From assembly GCF_014596745.1 (NCBI RefSeq), contig NZ_JABTCF010000004.1, positions 1 through 64,000 on the forward strand: DNA of 64,000 nucleotides. Reading direction: 5' to 3'. A program made the translations under genes and the position numbers. Source of the DNA: Maribacter aquimaris. GTDB lineage: Bacteria; Bacteroidota; Bacteroidia; Flavobacteriales; Flavobacteriaceae. Below the pieces are notes generated by a model that had not been told where the DNA came from, ran no database searches, and saw only the letters and a list, made by a program, of their open reading frames with translations. This document shows positions 18,129 through 26,609 of the stretch, piece by piece (position 1 is the first letter of the stretch; each line of letters starts with the position of its first letter).

Positions 18129-19358
18129 ATGCGAACTTCTTCAACATTTTCAGTCCTATTTTGGGTTTATTCAGCCAGAGTGAACAAAAACAATTCTGCG
18201 ACTATTTATGCACGGATAACCATCAACAAGAAACGTTTAAGTATTAGCCTTAAACACAAAGTCAATATTGATTTATGGGATACAAGCCGGCAAAAAGTAA
18301 AAGGAAATAGCGAAATCGCTAAAACCTTAAATTACTATTTGGACGAAACAAAAGCCGAACTAATTCAATCTTATCGAGATTTAAAGAACGATGGTAAAGT
18401 TGTTAATGCCGAATTGGTAAAGGCCAGATATTTAGGAGAGGATAAAAGAATCTACTCATTAAAAGACATATTTAGATACCATAATGATAAGATGGGAAGC
18501 AAACTCGCCACTAAAACATTGTGTCACTATCGGACGAGCCAAAAATATATTTTGGCCTTTGTTTTAGAGGAATATAAGAAGGCTGATATATATCTCCAAG
18601 ATTTAGATTATGCCTTTGTCTTAAGTTTTGAAAGTTTTCTTAGGTCGTACCAACCTAAGCACTATCAAGGTAAGATTGGAAATAATGCCGTTATGAAGCA
18701 CATTCAAAGGCTTCGCAAGATGGTGACTTTGGCCTATCATATGGAATGGATAGAACGTGACCCTTTTGTGAAATTCAAACCAAAACTAGAGAAAAGGGAA
18801 CGGGAGTTTCTAACGGATCTTGAACTTGAAAGAATCCAAAATTTAAATACGAACATTGAAAGACTTTCTGTAGTTAAAGACTTATTTATTTTTAGCTGCT
18901 ATACCGGGATATCTTATGGCGACATTATAAAACTAAAAAAGGACCATATTATCTTGGGTATAGATGATAATCCTTGGATAATGACCACTAGAAATAAAAA
19001 CGGCAACCCTTTTAAAATTCCTTTACTCCCTGTAATAGAATCACTGATCCAAAAATATGAAAATCATCATAGAACCCAATTTACCGGAAGTCTAATGCCC
19101 AACATTTCCAATCAAAGACTCAATAGCTATCTAAAGGAAATTGCTGATTTATGTGGAATCAAAAAGAATCTTACATTCCACATGGCCAGGCATACTTTTG
19201 CAACAACGGTCACACTAAGTAATGGTGTTCCTATTGAAACTGTCTCAAAACTTCTTGGACATACAAAATTGGCGACTACCCAAATCTATGCAAGGGTTAT
19301 AGAAAGAAAGGTAAGTGATGATATGCAATTGCTTAGAAACAAATTATCTAACAAATAG
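18129..19358 (+). CDS. Tyrosine integrase (IntDOT-like)
   Basis: Site-specific recombinase that should integrate and excise the element. It has 409 residues: an arm-binding domain (about 1-110), a SAM-like core-binding domain (about 110-215) and the catalytic domain. Catalytic residues seen are HMAR (His351, Arg354), LLGHTK (His378) and QIYARV (Tyr387). The first catalytic Arg expected after TG is replaced: CYTGISYGD has Ser262. The same Arg-to-Ser change is known in IntDOT of CTnDOT, so this is a family trait. The gene reads away from tRNA-Lys, as expected of a tRNA-inserted ICE. Confidence 0.93.
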   Translation: MRTSSTFSVLFWVYSARVNKNNSATIYARITINKKRLSISLKHKVNIDLWDTSRQKVKGNSEIAKTLNYYLDETKAELIQSYRDLKNDGKVVNAELVKARYLGEDKRIYSLKDIFRYHNDKMGSKLATKTLCHYRTSQKYILAFVLEEYKKADIYLQDLDYAFVLSFESFLRSYQPKHYQGKIGNNAVMKHIQRLRKMVTLAYHMEWIERDPFVKFKPKLEKREREFLTDLELERIQNLNTNIERLSVVKDLFIFSCYTGISYGDIIKLKKDHIILGIDDNPWIMTTRNKNGNPFKIPLLPVIESLIQKYENHHRTQFTGSLMPNISNQRLNSYLKEIADLCGIKKNLTFHMARHTFATTVTLSNGVPIETVSKLLGHTKLATTQIYARVIERKVSDDMQLLRNKLSNK

Positions 19359-19500
19359 ATTTTCAATACCTTACGTAAAATATAAATATTATCTTACTTT
19401 TTATTCTTGTTAATTTTTAGTAGATTAAGGAATTGGCAAAACTTTGTTTTGCAATGATGTAGCTCCTTTTTTCCTTTTACATGATTAAAAAAATCATATC

Positions 19501-19989
19501 ATGATTAAAATCTTTACAACTGGTGGAACCATTGGAGGTTTGGAATATGTAAATAGTACGGACAGATCTTTGGAAAATAGCATTGACATATCCATATTTT
19601 TAAAAGCGCCTAATATTTCTGATAGCTATACTATAGATTATCTTTTGGATAAAGATAGTCGCCATATCACCTTAGAAGATAGAGAGCTTATTCGAGATAG
19701 GATTAAACTTTCGAAGGAGGAACGTATTGTAATCACTCACGGAACGTATACAATGATAGACACTGCTAAGTATCTTGGAAAACTCAATTTAAAGAAGACC
19801 ATAGTTATAACTGGATCTTTCATTTTAGGTTCGGAAAAACATTCAGATGCTCCATTTAACTTAGGATTTGCAATAGGTGCTCTTAAATTCTTGGAAAACG
19901 GAGTATACATTGCAATGAACGGTGAAGTTTTTTCGCATGGGAATGTGGTGAAAAATGTGCAAGAAAATCGCTTTGAACGGAAATTGTAA
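19501..19989 (+). CDS. Single-domain asparaginase-like protein
   Basis: A 162-residue protein matching only the N-terminal domain of L-asparaginase. MIKIFTTGGTIGG contains the first nucleophile motif (Thr10). The second active-site motif, normally HGTDTM, reads HGTYTM (residues 80-85), replacing the catalytic Asp with Tyr. SDAPFNLGFA follows as in asparaginases. The usual C-terminal domain (about 150 residues) is absent, and a stop ends the frame after a complete-looking domain. Activity is therefore doubtful; a binding or sensing role is possible. The membrane LuxR-type regulator starts 11 nt downstream, suggesting one operon. Confidence 0.8.
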   Translation: MIKIFTTGGTIGGLEYVNSTDRSLENSIDISIFLKAPNISDSYTIDYLLDKDSRHITLEDRELIRDRIKLSKEERIVITHGTYTMIDTAKYLGKLNLKKTIVITGSFILGSEKHSDAPFNLGFAIGALKFLENGVYIAMNGEVFSHGNVVKNVQENRFERKL

Positions 19990-20000
19990 AATCAATATCG

Positions 20001-20915
20001 ATGTTTGGTACAGAAATACATTGGACAACCTTTTTTTATCTCTTGATCGATGTATTCATTGTGCTTGTAGCATACTCAAAATCCCGTCGACTTAGGCACG
20101 ACAATTTAAATCGGTTTTTGATACTAGGCTGCCTATTTGTAACTTATAATCTTACAGGAGGGCTATTACCCATCGAGAATTTTCCGGGGCCATTAATCGT
20201 ACAGTATATCATAACATACGGGGTAGCCATAACTATGTGCCTTTATGTAGTCCACTATTTTTATAATGAATATGATATTACGTTTTTGAAGTTCCAACTC
20301 ACAATTACCAACATTACTTTTCTAATTATTGCCTGTTTCCTTTTGTTGTTTCTGGGCCCTTATTTCTGGACTGATTCTATTGATTTATCACGTATCTACT
20401 TTACGGTTCCAGTATCTGTAATCTGTCTTTACCTATGTTGGGAATTTTGGAGAAAAATCACCAAATCAAATATCACAAACCCATTCGTTAAACGCCGTAA
20501 TAAACTATCATTGATAAGTATTACCTGTATAGCCTTACTTCCTATATTAACGGTAATCGGGGACTATCAATGGTTGACATTCACAGTTATCAATATAACC
20601 TTCTACACCATTGCTACCATTGAAATCGACAGATATCTATATCTTTTAGAGAATAAGGGAAAAATGAGTGCAATCTTTAGTTATTATAACTCCATGAAAG
20701 AAGTTCCCATTTCTCCTGATTTTTATAAAGAAGGACTGACTAGACGTGAAATTGAAATCGCTTTATCAATATTGGATGATAAGAGTTATAAAGAGATTGG
20801 TGAGGACTTTTTTATCGCAGAAAGCACCGTTTCAAAACACGCATCAAATATTTTCAAAAAAACAAATGTAAAAAAGAGAACAGAATTTCTGATGCGATTT
20901 TCACCCCAACAATAA
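20001..20915 (+). CDS. Membrane-anchored LuxR-type regulator
   Basis: A 304-residue protein. About seven hydrophobic segments fill the first 220 residues (for example FFYLLIDVFIVLVAY, FLIIACFLLLFLGPYF, LISITCIALLPILTVI). A C-terminal LuxR-type HTH follows: LTRREIEIALSILDDKSYKE and AESTVSKHASNIFKKTNV (residues about 248-295). It probably senses a membrane or lipid-phase cue and binds DNA from the membrane, by analogy. It follows the asparaginase-like gene closely and precedes rteC, so a role in ICE control is inferred. Confidence 0.82.
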   Translation: MFGTEIHWTTFFYLLIDVFIVLVAYSKSRRLRHDNLNRFLILGCLFVTYNLTGGLLPIENFPGPLIVQYIITYGVAITMCLYVVHYFYNEYDITFLKFQLTITNITFLIIACFLLLFLGPYFWTDSIDLSRIYFTVPVSVICLYLCWEFWRKITKSNITNPFVKRRNKLSLISITCIALLPILTVIGDYQWLTFTVINITFYTIATIEIDRYLYLLENKGKMSAIFSYYNSMKEVPISPDFYKEGLTRREIEIALSILDDKSYKEIGEDFFIAESTVSKHASNIFKKTNVKKRTEFLMRFSPQQ

Positions 20916-20970
20916 CATGCTACATTAAAACAGGAACCCTTCCCTTATTCTTTTCATGCCAATTGGTAAG

Positions 20971-21008
20971 CCGTACTAAAATACGGTGCTATCCGTAGGA
21001 ATATACGG
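20971..21008. promoter_or_regulatory. Tandem CCGTA/TACGG inverted repeats upstream of rteC
   Basis: CCGTA-N6-TACGG occurs twice in a row (20971-20986 and 20993-21008), also readable as a central TACGG-N6-CCGTA. It lies about 115 bp before rteC. The same half-sites occur before the HTH gene and traE, so this may be an operator for an ICE regulator. Confidence 0.45.
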
Positions 21009-21122
21009 TAATATATAGTTGTTAAATATCAATTCAATGTATATTTAAAGAACTCCTTCTGGTGTGAATTCAGAAATCAACTCCTCTATTTAGTCGATAT
21101 ATGGATAATCTCCTTGTGTACT

Positions 21123-21959
21123 ATGGAACTAAACTCATTATCTGAAAATTTTTTGAAGGAGTTGGCAAAAATAAAGAGCTCAACACCCCACTCTATGGAG
21201 CAATCGCGAAAAAGCATTGCACTATGTCGAAAGCTCCTCAATACTTTTAGAAAGAAAGTTATTGCAAATGGTTTTACCTCAATCTCAGAAGAAATCCATT
21301 TTTTTAAAAATGTAAAATCGGTACCTCTCTCTCGATTGATATATCATAAAGAAATATATCGACTTGAACTAAGTCAACCTAAAGCCGATAAAAAACAGAT
21401 CAAACATTTTATACAAAAAAATATACAAAGACTTAATCATTTTTTCTTGTCCCATATAGATTTTGGCCAGTATTTGGAACTAGGGGATACCCATTTGGAT
21501 ACCTATTATTTCACCAGAAAAAAAGTTGAATCCATTCCAATTTCCAGTACGTTCCTTTATGTTGAAGACCCAGAATTCAGTACTCCACGAGATTTAATGC
21601 TGGCCCATTTTAAAGCCTATGGACAAGTAGCTGTTTATTTACAGCAGAAATTAGTGCATCTAAAAAATGATGATCTCTATGAAAATATCAGTTCCAACAG
21701 TTTTGAGAAACTCCCTTGGCCCTTTACGAATACAGATTGGGTTGAATTGGTCTATGCCCTATCCATTTCGGGAATGGCAAAAAAGAACAATCTAAGTATT
21801 ATGAAAGTTTCAAATATTATGCAAGAGGTTTTTGAATTCACACCAAAGGATCTTTATAAAACCTTTCAAGATATAAAGGCTAGAAAAATTAGCCGAACAC
21901 TCTTTCTTGACCAGCTTACTACTTCCCTACTTACGGAAATGGAAAAAAGTGAAAAATAA
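21123..21959 (+). CDS. rteC: RteC domain-containing ICE regulator
   Basis: A 278-residue protein matching RteC, the regulator of CTnDOT that activates the excision operon by binding an inverted repeat upstream of it. Landmarks are the C-terminal WVELVYALSISGMAKKNN helix pair and the tail KARKISRTLFLDQLTTSLL, typical of the family. I start at ATG 21123 (MELNSLSENFLKELAK), since only a TTG lies upstream. The RteA/RteB two-component partners of CTnDOT are not in the window; the LuxR-type membrane protein just upstream may replace that input. Confidence 0.85.
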   Translation: MELNSLSENFLKELAKIKSSTPHSMEQSRKSIALCRKLLNTFRKKVIANGFTSISEEIHFFKNVKSVPLSRLIYHKEIYRLELSQPKADKKQIKHFIQKNIQRLNHFFLSHIDFGQYLELGDTHLDTYYFTRKKVESIPISSTFLYVEDPEFSTPRDLMLAHFKAYGQVAVYLQQKLVHLKNDDLYENISSNSFEKLPWPFTNTDWVELVYALSISGMAKKNNLSIMKVSNIMQEVFEFTPKDLYKTFQDIKARKISRTLFLDQLTTSLLTEMEKSEK

Positions 21960-22005
21960 ACCACTCCTGTAATCTGAACAATGAACCAATAAAACATGCC
22001 CCCCC

Positions 22006-22155
22006 TACGGTGAACCTACCGTAATCATAATAATACCTTATTATCATAGGTTTTGATATCGTTTTAGTCGCGACAATGGCCCATTAAGCTTCAAAACGAC
22101 CTAAAACCCCATAACTTTCAAAAAGTTAAATTTTCACAGTACTACGGTCGTACTG
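22006..22155. promoter_or_regulatory. TACGGT/ACCGTA palindromes upstream of the HTH gene
   Basis: TACGGT (22006-22011), 6 nt, ACCGTA (22018-22023) is a perfect 6-6-6 palindrome. A second, CAGTAC-TACGGTC-GTACTG (22137-22155), contains the same TACGG core. Both lie in the 309-bp gap between rteC and the excisionase-like gene, which otherwise shows no gene. By analogy with CTnDOT these could be RteC-type binding sites. Confidence 0.45.
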
Positions 22156-22268
22156 GGGAATAAAACCCATTGAACATCTCCAATTTTGTCGAACGAAAGT
22201 CAAATCAAGACAGGGGCTATCAATTAAAAATTTATTCGATAGTCCCTTTCTATAAAAATCGTTCTACT

Positions 22269-22550
22269 ATGGCGACAAGTATTATTACAACAGATGACCT
22301 CCGAGATTTCAAACTAGAACTGCTCGATGACATTAAAAAGTTACTTACCAAACAAAGTCAAGGTAAACTAAAGAAGTATTTAAAATCGGCTGAGATCAGA
22401 GAGCTGCTTCAAATTAGTCCAGGTACATTACAGAATCTACGTATCAATGGTACACTACCCTATACAAAGATGGGGGGTATCATTTTCTACGATGCTGATG
22501 AGATACAAAATGTGATGCTCGCCAATCGCATACATCATAAAATAGATTAG
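22269..22550 (+). CDS. Excisionase-like helix-turn-helix protein
   Basis: A 93-residue MerR/HTH_17-type DNA-binding protein. The fold is KYLKSAEIRELLQISPGTLQ, then NLRINGTLPYTKMGGIIFYD, the usual winged-helix pattern of Bacteroidetes excisionase-like proteins. The N-terminal 35 residues look helical. I start at ATG 22269 because the family begins shortly before the HTH; an upstream ATG at 22170 would add 33 atypical residues. It leads a tight gene run (next start 7 nt after its stop) and is the likely Xis or an activator of the transfer genes. Confidence 0.75.
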   Translation: MATSIITTDDLRDFKLELLDDIKKLLTKQSQGKLKKYLKSAEIRELLQISPGTLQNLRINGTLPYTKMGGIIFYDADEIQNVMLANRIHHKID

Positions 22551-22556
22551 GGATGT

Positions 22557-23204
22557 ATGAACTACATAATACAACTCACAGCTGTATTTCAACTCATCAT
22601 GAAGGATTCTAGGTTAAACCCAACGCATGTGAGTCTTTATATGGCTTTGTTCCAATTGTGGAACATCACTCGCTTTGCTCAGGTGTTTTACGTAAACCGA
22701 CAAGAAGTAATGCAGCTCTCAAAAATAGGATCAAAAAGCACCTACCATAGATGTCTGAAAGATTTGAATAACTGGAAGTATATAGAATATTTACCCTCCC
22801 ACAATATCTATAAAGGCAGTGAAGTAAGGATGCCCATTTTTGGGACAACCTCTGTACAACAACAGGCCAACAATGAAACAACAACTGAACTTGTATTAGT
22901 ATCCAATACAAACAGTATTAAACAAAAAGAAAACAATAATAAACCTAAGCTACCAAAAAGTAAAATTGAAGTGATTGATTTTTTTAAAAGCAAAAAATGG
23001 CCTGCTTTGGAAGCAATGAAATTTTTTAACCACTACCAGGCCATTGGTTGGAAACACGGCGGTAAAATAAAAATTGTGGATTGGATGGCAAGTGCAAGTA
23101 ATTGGATGATAAAGGCAAAAGAAATTGAAACATTAAAAGAGCAGTCCCATTTTAAGGACAACCTCCGAACCACTAAAACAAAAGACTATGATGAACCCCT
23201 CTAA
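22557..23204 (+). CDS. Replisome-organiser-like winged-helix protein
   Basis: A 215-residue protein I do not recognise with certainty. The first 90 residues (LNPTHVSLYMALFQLWN, NRQEVMQLSKIGSKSTYHR) look like the winged-helix domain of phage-type replication initiators or organisers. A Gln/Asn/Lys-rich linker follows, then a C-terminal segment (WPALEAMKFFNHYQAIGWKH, MASASNWMIKAKE) typical of proteins that recruit a helicase. The DnaC-like ATPase gene overlaps its 3' end by 17 nt, which supports a replication module for the excised element. Confidence 0.6.
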   Translation: MNYIIQLTAVFQLIMKDSRLNPTHVSLYMALFQLWNITRFAQVFYVNRQEVMQLSKIGSKSTYHRCLKDLNNWKYIEYLPSHNIYKGSEVRMPIFGTTSVQQQANNETTTELVLVSNTNSIKQKENNNKPKLPKSKIEVIDFFKSKKWPALEAMKFFNHYQAIGWKHGGKIKIVDWMASASNWMIKAKEIETLKEQSHFKDNLRTTKTKDYDEPL

Positions 23205-23844
23205 AATAAACGAAGGTGGTGTTCAATACTCCATCGGAAAATTTGACGGAAAAAACGTAGTCTATGATTTTCCCAAGATTCTTGAGTACCTGGATGCCAA
23301 AGGGAGAATACTCTTCGGGAAAGATTTCAAAATCATTGACAAGGACCACGAAATTATCTTTAAACTCTGCAACTACTTTATAAGAGATAAAGAAAAATGC
23401 GTTCAAAATGACATTGACCCAGACAAGGGAATATTACTTACCGGACCTGTTGGTTGTGGTAAAACAAGCTTGATGCGATTATTGAAACATCTAGTTCCAC
23501 TGCAAAGACCCTATAGAGTAATCCCTGCACGGAATATTGTTTTCGGTTTCAACCACATTGGTTATAAAACCATTGAAGATTATGGGGATGGACAATTCTT
23601 TTGCTTTGATGATCTAGGGGTAGAACCTATTGGCCGGCACTATGGAAAAGATTGTAACGTAATGGGCGAAGTGCTTTTATCCCGCTATGAACTTTTCCTG
23701 AAAACCAAAATCAAAACCCACGCCACTACAAATTTAAAAGCCAAAGAACTGGAAGATATGTACGGCAATAGAGTTCGAAGTCGAATGCGGCAATTGTTCA
23801 ACCTGGTCGCCTTTGACAAAAATGCAAATGACAAACGCAAATAA
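23188..23844 (+). CDS. DnaC-like AAA+ ATPase
   Basis: A 218-residue P-loop ATPase. Walker A is LLTGPVGCGKTSLMRLL, Walker B is FFCFDDLG, and a sensor region HATTNLKAKELEDMYGNRV ends with RSRMRQLF holding probable arginine fingers. This layout fits DnaC/IstB-type helicase loaders. It starts inside the preceding gene and is followed closely by the EEP nuclease gene. Role inferred: loading the host DnaB helicase on the element during replication or transfer. Confidence 0.75.
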   Translation: MMNPSKINEGGVQYSIGKFDGKNVVYDFPKILEYLDAKGRILFGKDFKIIDKDHEIIFKLCNYFIRDKEKCVQNDIDPDKGILLTGPVGCGKTSLMRLLKHLVPLQRPYRVIPARNIVFGFNHIGYKTIEDYGDGQFFCFDDLGVEPIGRHYGKDCNVMGEVLLSRYELFLKTKIKTHATTNLKAKELEDMYGNRVRSRMRQLFNLVAFDKNANDKRK

Positions 23845-23872
23845 ACCCATAATGGGAACTAAAAACAACACC

Positions 23873-24985
23873 ATGAAAATAGCAACCTTTAATATCCAGA
23901 ATTTATTCCATAGGGACAAAAGCCTTATCGAAAAACCATTCGGAAAATGTCTTACCGCCTGGATACAGGAACTTGATATGTTAATACGAAAACCGGACAA
24001 TACAATGTCTGAACAAGATCGCATTCGAGACCTCTCTTTCTTGGTTGGATTTGAGAAGACCAATCCCCGGCCCTATGCCGTTCTTAGACGCAAATCAGGT
24101 TTTTTATATATGAAGGGCATCCACCATTCTATGGAGACCAGAGCTGGACATTTGACCAATTGGAACGGATGGATAGAAGTACAGACCAAGCCCATACCAC
24201 CAACTGCCACGGACAATAAAGCTCGGATCATCGCTGATGTAAATGCGGATATTCTACTATTGCAGGAAGTTGAGGATAGAGGCTCGTTAGAGGAATTCAA
24301 TCAAAAAGTGCTTCCTAATTTCGATTGTAAGCCCTACGAGCAAACTTTTGTAATCCAAAGCAATGCTATGAAGGGATTGGAAATGGCAATTCTGTTGCGT
24401 GAAGGTTATTCACTACAAACCATTAAAACACATCTAATTGGTGGGTATAGCGACCTTTTTCAGAACCTTCTTGAGTATGAAATCAGTACTCCAACATCGA
24501 AGAAAATATATGTCTTGGCCACCTATCTCGCTAGGCAAAACGATGACATTAAAATAGCGGATACCATTCGGAAAAGCCAAGTTAAAAACATAGCGAAAAT
24601 CTATAAAACCTTACTGGCCCAAGGAAAGTCCAACGTTATAATTGCCGGAACTTTTAACACGCCGTCTTATTGTGATTCATTATCCCCCTTATTTCAAAAC
24701 ACAGGTATAAAAGATATTACCAAACACTTTTCTTTTGAAGTGGCAACCGACGAAGGAGATGACGCCACCTATTTTCGATTAGGAGCCTACAGAATGGGCG
24801 TAAATATAAAGCAGAAAGATTATTTGTTATTCTCCCCGGCACTCTTTGAAATAATGCAAGATAGTGGTCTTAACCGTAAGGCCATGTGGCCAAATAAAAA
24901 ACCATTATGGTCAATTTACAAGACAGTTACAAGTAAAAATAATGCAGCAAGTGAACATCCTATCTTGTGGGGTAAAATCAATTAA
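23873..24985 (+). CDS. Endonuclease/exonuclease/phosphatase (EEP) family protein
   Basis: A 370-residue EEP-fold protein. Motifs in order: IATFNIQNLF (Asn), LLLQEVED (metal-binding Glu), AGTFNTPS where most members have GDFN, DYLLFSP, and a terminal SEHPILWG where most have SDH. The Asp in the GDxN position is replaced by Thr, so metal-dependent catalysis may be altered. I start at ATG 23873 (MKIATFNI); ATG 23852 is an alternative. It follows the helicase-loader-like gene in the same run. A nuclease role in element processing is possible but unproven. Confidence 0.75.
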   Translation: MKIATFNIQNLFHRDKSLIEKPFGKCLTAWIQELDMLIRKPDNTMSEQDRIRDLSFLVGFEKTNPRPYAVLRRKSGFLYMKGIHHSMETRAGHLTNWNGWIEVQTKPIPPTATDNKARIIADVNADILLLQEVEDRGSLEEFNQKVLPNFDCKPYEQTFVIQSNAMKGLEMAILLREGYSLQTIKTHLIGGYSDLFQNLLEYEISTPTSKKIYVLATYLARQNDDIKIADTIRKSQVKNIAKIYKTLLAQGKSNVIIAGTFNTPSYCDSLSPLFQNTGIKDITKHFSFEVATDEGDDATYFRLGAYRMGVNIKQKDYLLFSPALFEIMQDSGLNRKAMWPNKKPLWSIYKTVTSKNNAASEHPILWGKIN

Positions 24986-25163
24986 AATGGTAAAATTTAG
25001 CCACCTAAACAACTATTTACGAAAGGTGAACTCTGTAAACTTCAATTTTCCCTAAGATTTATTTAATCTTTGATTTTTATAACCCACAAAACAACCCTTC
25101 GATAACTTAATTTCATTATCTCCCTCAAACACCTAACAACCTCCATATACAGCGCTCCCATAA

Positions 25164-25799
25164 CTATCTAATTTTATTAATGGATTCCAGTATTGCTAAA
25201 GCGATACCATTATATTTTTCTTCTGTCATCAAATGTTGGGCTTCATCAACAGATGACAAAAAACCCAACTCTATCAAAACAGCGGGGCAACTATCGGTGG
25301 TTTCTTGCAACACTTGAAAATTTGCGTCTTTCACTCCCCTACTTTTAAAACCAAGTTTATCACTCAACTGTTTTTGAATAGCAAATGCCAATACATTGGA
25401 TGCCCCAGAATGCAACTTTTGTTTTTTGTCTATATAAACTTCAGAGCCTGTTACCCTTTTGTTTGTGACTTGATTGCAATGCAACGAAATAAATACATCC
25501 GCATGTAGCATCTTGGCAAGCTGCGTTCTACCACCTAATGAAATTAAGGTATCCTTATATCGAGTCAAATACATATTAAATCGGTCATCAAATAAATGCG
25601 TATTCAAACTATCCATCTTTTTTGCCACACTCAAAACGATATCCTTTTCCAAAACTCCATTTACACCAATTGCTCCGGCATCTGTTCCGCCGTGGCCAGG
25701 GTCGATGACGATGACAGGTCTATCAGAGCTTTGACCATAGGACATGGATAAAAAAGTGAGAAAAATACATACCGTTACTACATAGTTTGAAAAATCCAT
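25164..25799 (-). CDS. N-acetylmuramoyl-L-alanine amidase (Amidase_3)
   Basis: A 211-residue exported zinc amidase that cleaves the stem peptide from peptidoglycan. The signal peptide MDFSNYVVTVCIFLTFLSMSYG is followed by VIVIDPGHGGTDAGAIG (zinc His), NGVLEKDIVLSVAKK (zinc Glu), FISLHCNQ (zinc His) and AVLIELGFLSS (catalytic Glu). It is divergent from traE, 203 bp away, between the replication-type genes and the mating apparatus. In that position it may open the cell wall for T4SS assembly. Confidence 0.92.
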   Translation of the reverse strand: MDFSNYVVTVCIFLTFLSMSYGQSSDRPVIVIDPGHGGTDAGAIGVNGVLEKDIVLSVAKKMDSLNTHLFDDRFNMYLTRYKDTLISLGGRTQLAKMLHADVFISLHCNQVTNKRVTGSEVYIDKKQKLHSGASNVLAFAIQKQLSDKLGFKSRGVKDANFQVLQETTDSCPAVLIELGFLSSVDEAQHLMTEEKYNGIALAILESINKIR

Positions 25800-25905
25800 A
25801 TCGTTACTTCTTGTTTGCGCAAAATGCAGCGATTACTTCCTTTTCGTAAGAATCTTCCAAAATTTAACAGCACACCACGTTAAATTTTAGCGGATTTCTG
25901 CCATA

Positions 25906-25983
25906 ACCGTCTTACCGTAATAGATTTCACAAAGTATATCCCAGCAGACGGCACTATATCACCAGCTGTACGGATAGACTTTA
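25906..25983. promoter_or_regulatory. ACCGTA/TACGG motifs upstream of traE
   Basis: ACCGT (25906-25910), TACCGTAA (25913-25920) and TACGG (25979-25983) lie in the 203-bp divergent gap between the amidase gene and traE. They match half-sites seen before rteC and the HTH gene. Spacing is looser here, so this is a weaker candidate operator. Confidence 0.35.
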
Positions 25984-26002
25984 ATCTAAAATCCATACAA
26001 CT

Positions 26003-26290
26003 ATGAAAAAATCAACTTTAATGCTAATCACTTTGCTGCTTATCACAGCTCCCACTTTTGCTCAAATCGGAGGTATTGAAGACTCCGTTAACGATGTTTC
26101 AGATACCATCAGAACTATTTTTCCCATCATTCTTGGTGTCATCTTCCTTATAGGATTTCTTTTCAACGCAGGTCATTTTTTCGGGGAAAATGCGGATCTC
26201 AAAAAAGGAATCACCCGTGTTCTGGTCTTTGTGCTTATCGCTGGCGCAGTAGTGGGCATCTTCACCTACCTAATCTCAATAGTCGTCTAA
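26003..26290 (+). CDS. traE: Conjugative transfer protein TraE (VirB2-like pilin)
   Basis: A 95-residue membrane protein of the Bacteroidetes DUF4134/TraE group. A signal peptide (MKKSTLMLITLLLITAPTFAQ) is followed by a short loop and two transmembrane segments (IFPIILGVIFLIGFLF and VLVFVLIAGAVVGIFTYLI). This is the VirB2/TrbC pilin plan. It is the first gene of the mating-pair operon, with traF 34 nt downstream. Regulation may come from the TACGG-type sites upstream. Confidence 0.88.
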   Translation: MKKSTLMLITLLLITAPTFAQIGGIEDSVNDVSDTIRTIFPIILGVIFLIGFLFNAGHFFGENADLKKGITRVLVFVLIAGAVVGIFTYLISIVV

Positions 26291-26324
26291 AAACCCTTAC
26301 AAAGGGTATCATCACAAATGCCAA

Positions 26325-26609
26325 ATGAAAAAATTCGAGGTCTATAGAAACATACGCCAACGGGCAATGATCTTTGGATTGCCCGTATCCCTATTCGCCC
26401 TTATGATGATAGCGATAATTGCATCCCTGTTGGTCATTATCTTCTCCTTTGGCTTTGGGATCATCATTGGTGCACTTTTCTTTAATTCCATCCTCTATAT
26501 AGGCTTAACCAAGTTTGCCCAAAATTTGAAACCAACTCAGTTTTCAAAGGTATTTCCCAAAATTATCAGTAACAAAAAATCATCTGAACTACATTATGAA
26601 CAAGATTAA
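26325..26609 (+). CDS. traF: Conjugative transfer protein TraF (VirB3-like)
   Basis: A 94-residue DUF4133/TraF-type inner-membrane protein. MKKFEVYRNIRQRAMIFGLP is the conserved N-terminus. Two adjacent transmembrane segments follow (LFALMMIAIIASLLVIIFSF, IIIGALFFNSILYIGL) and a polar tail. VirB3-like proteins work with VirB4; here the gene overlaps the start of traG by 14 nt, consistent with coupled translation. Confidence 0.85.
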   Translation: MKKFEVYRNIRQRAMIFGLPVSLFALMMIAIIASLLVIIFSFGFGIIIGALFFNSILYIGLTKFAQNLKPTQFSKVFPKIISNKKSSELHYEQD

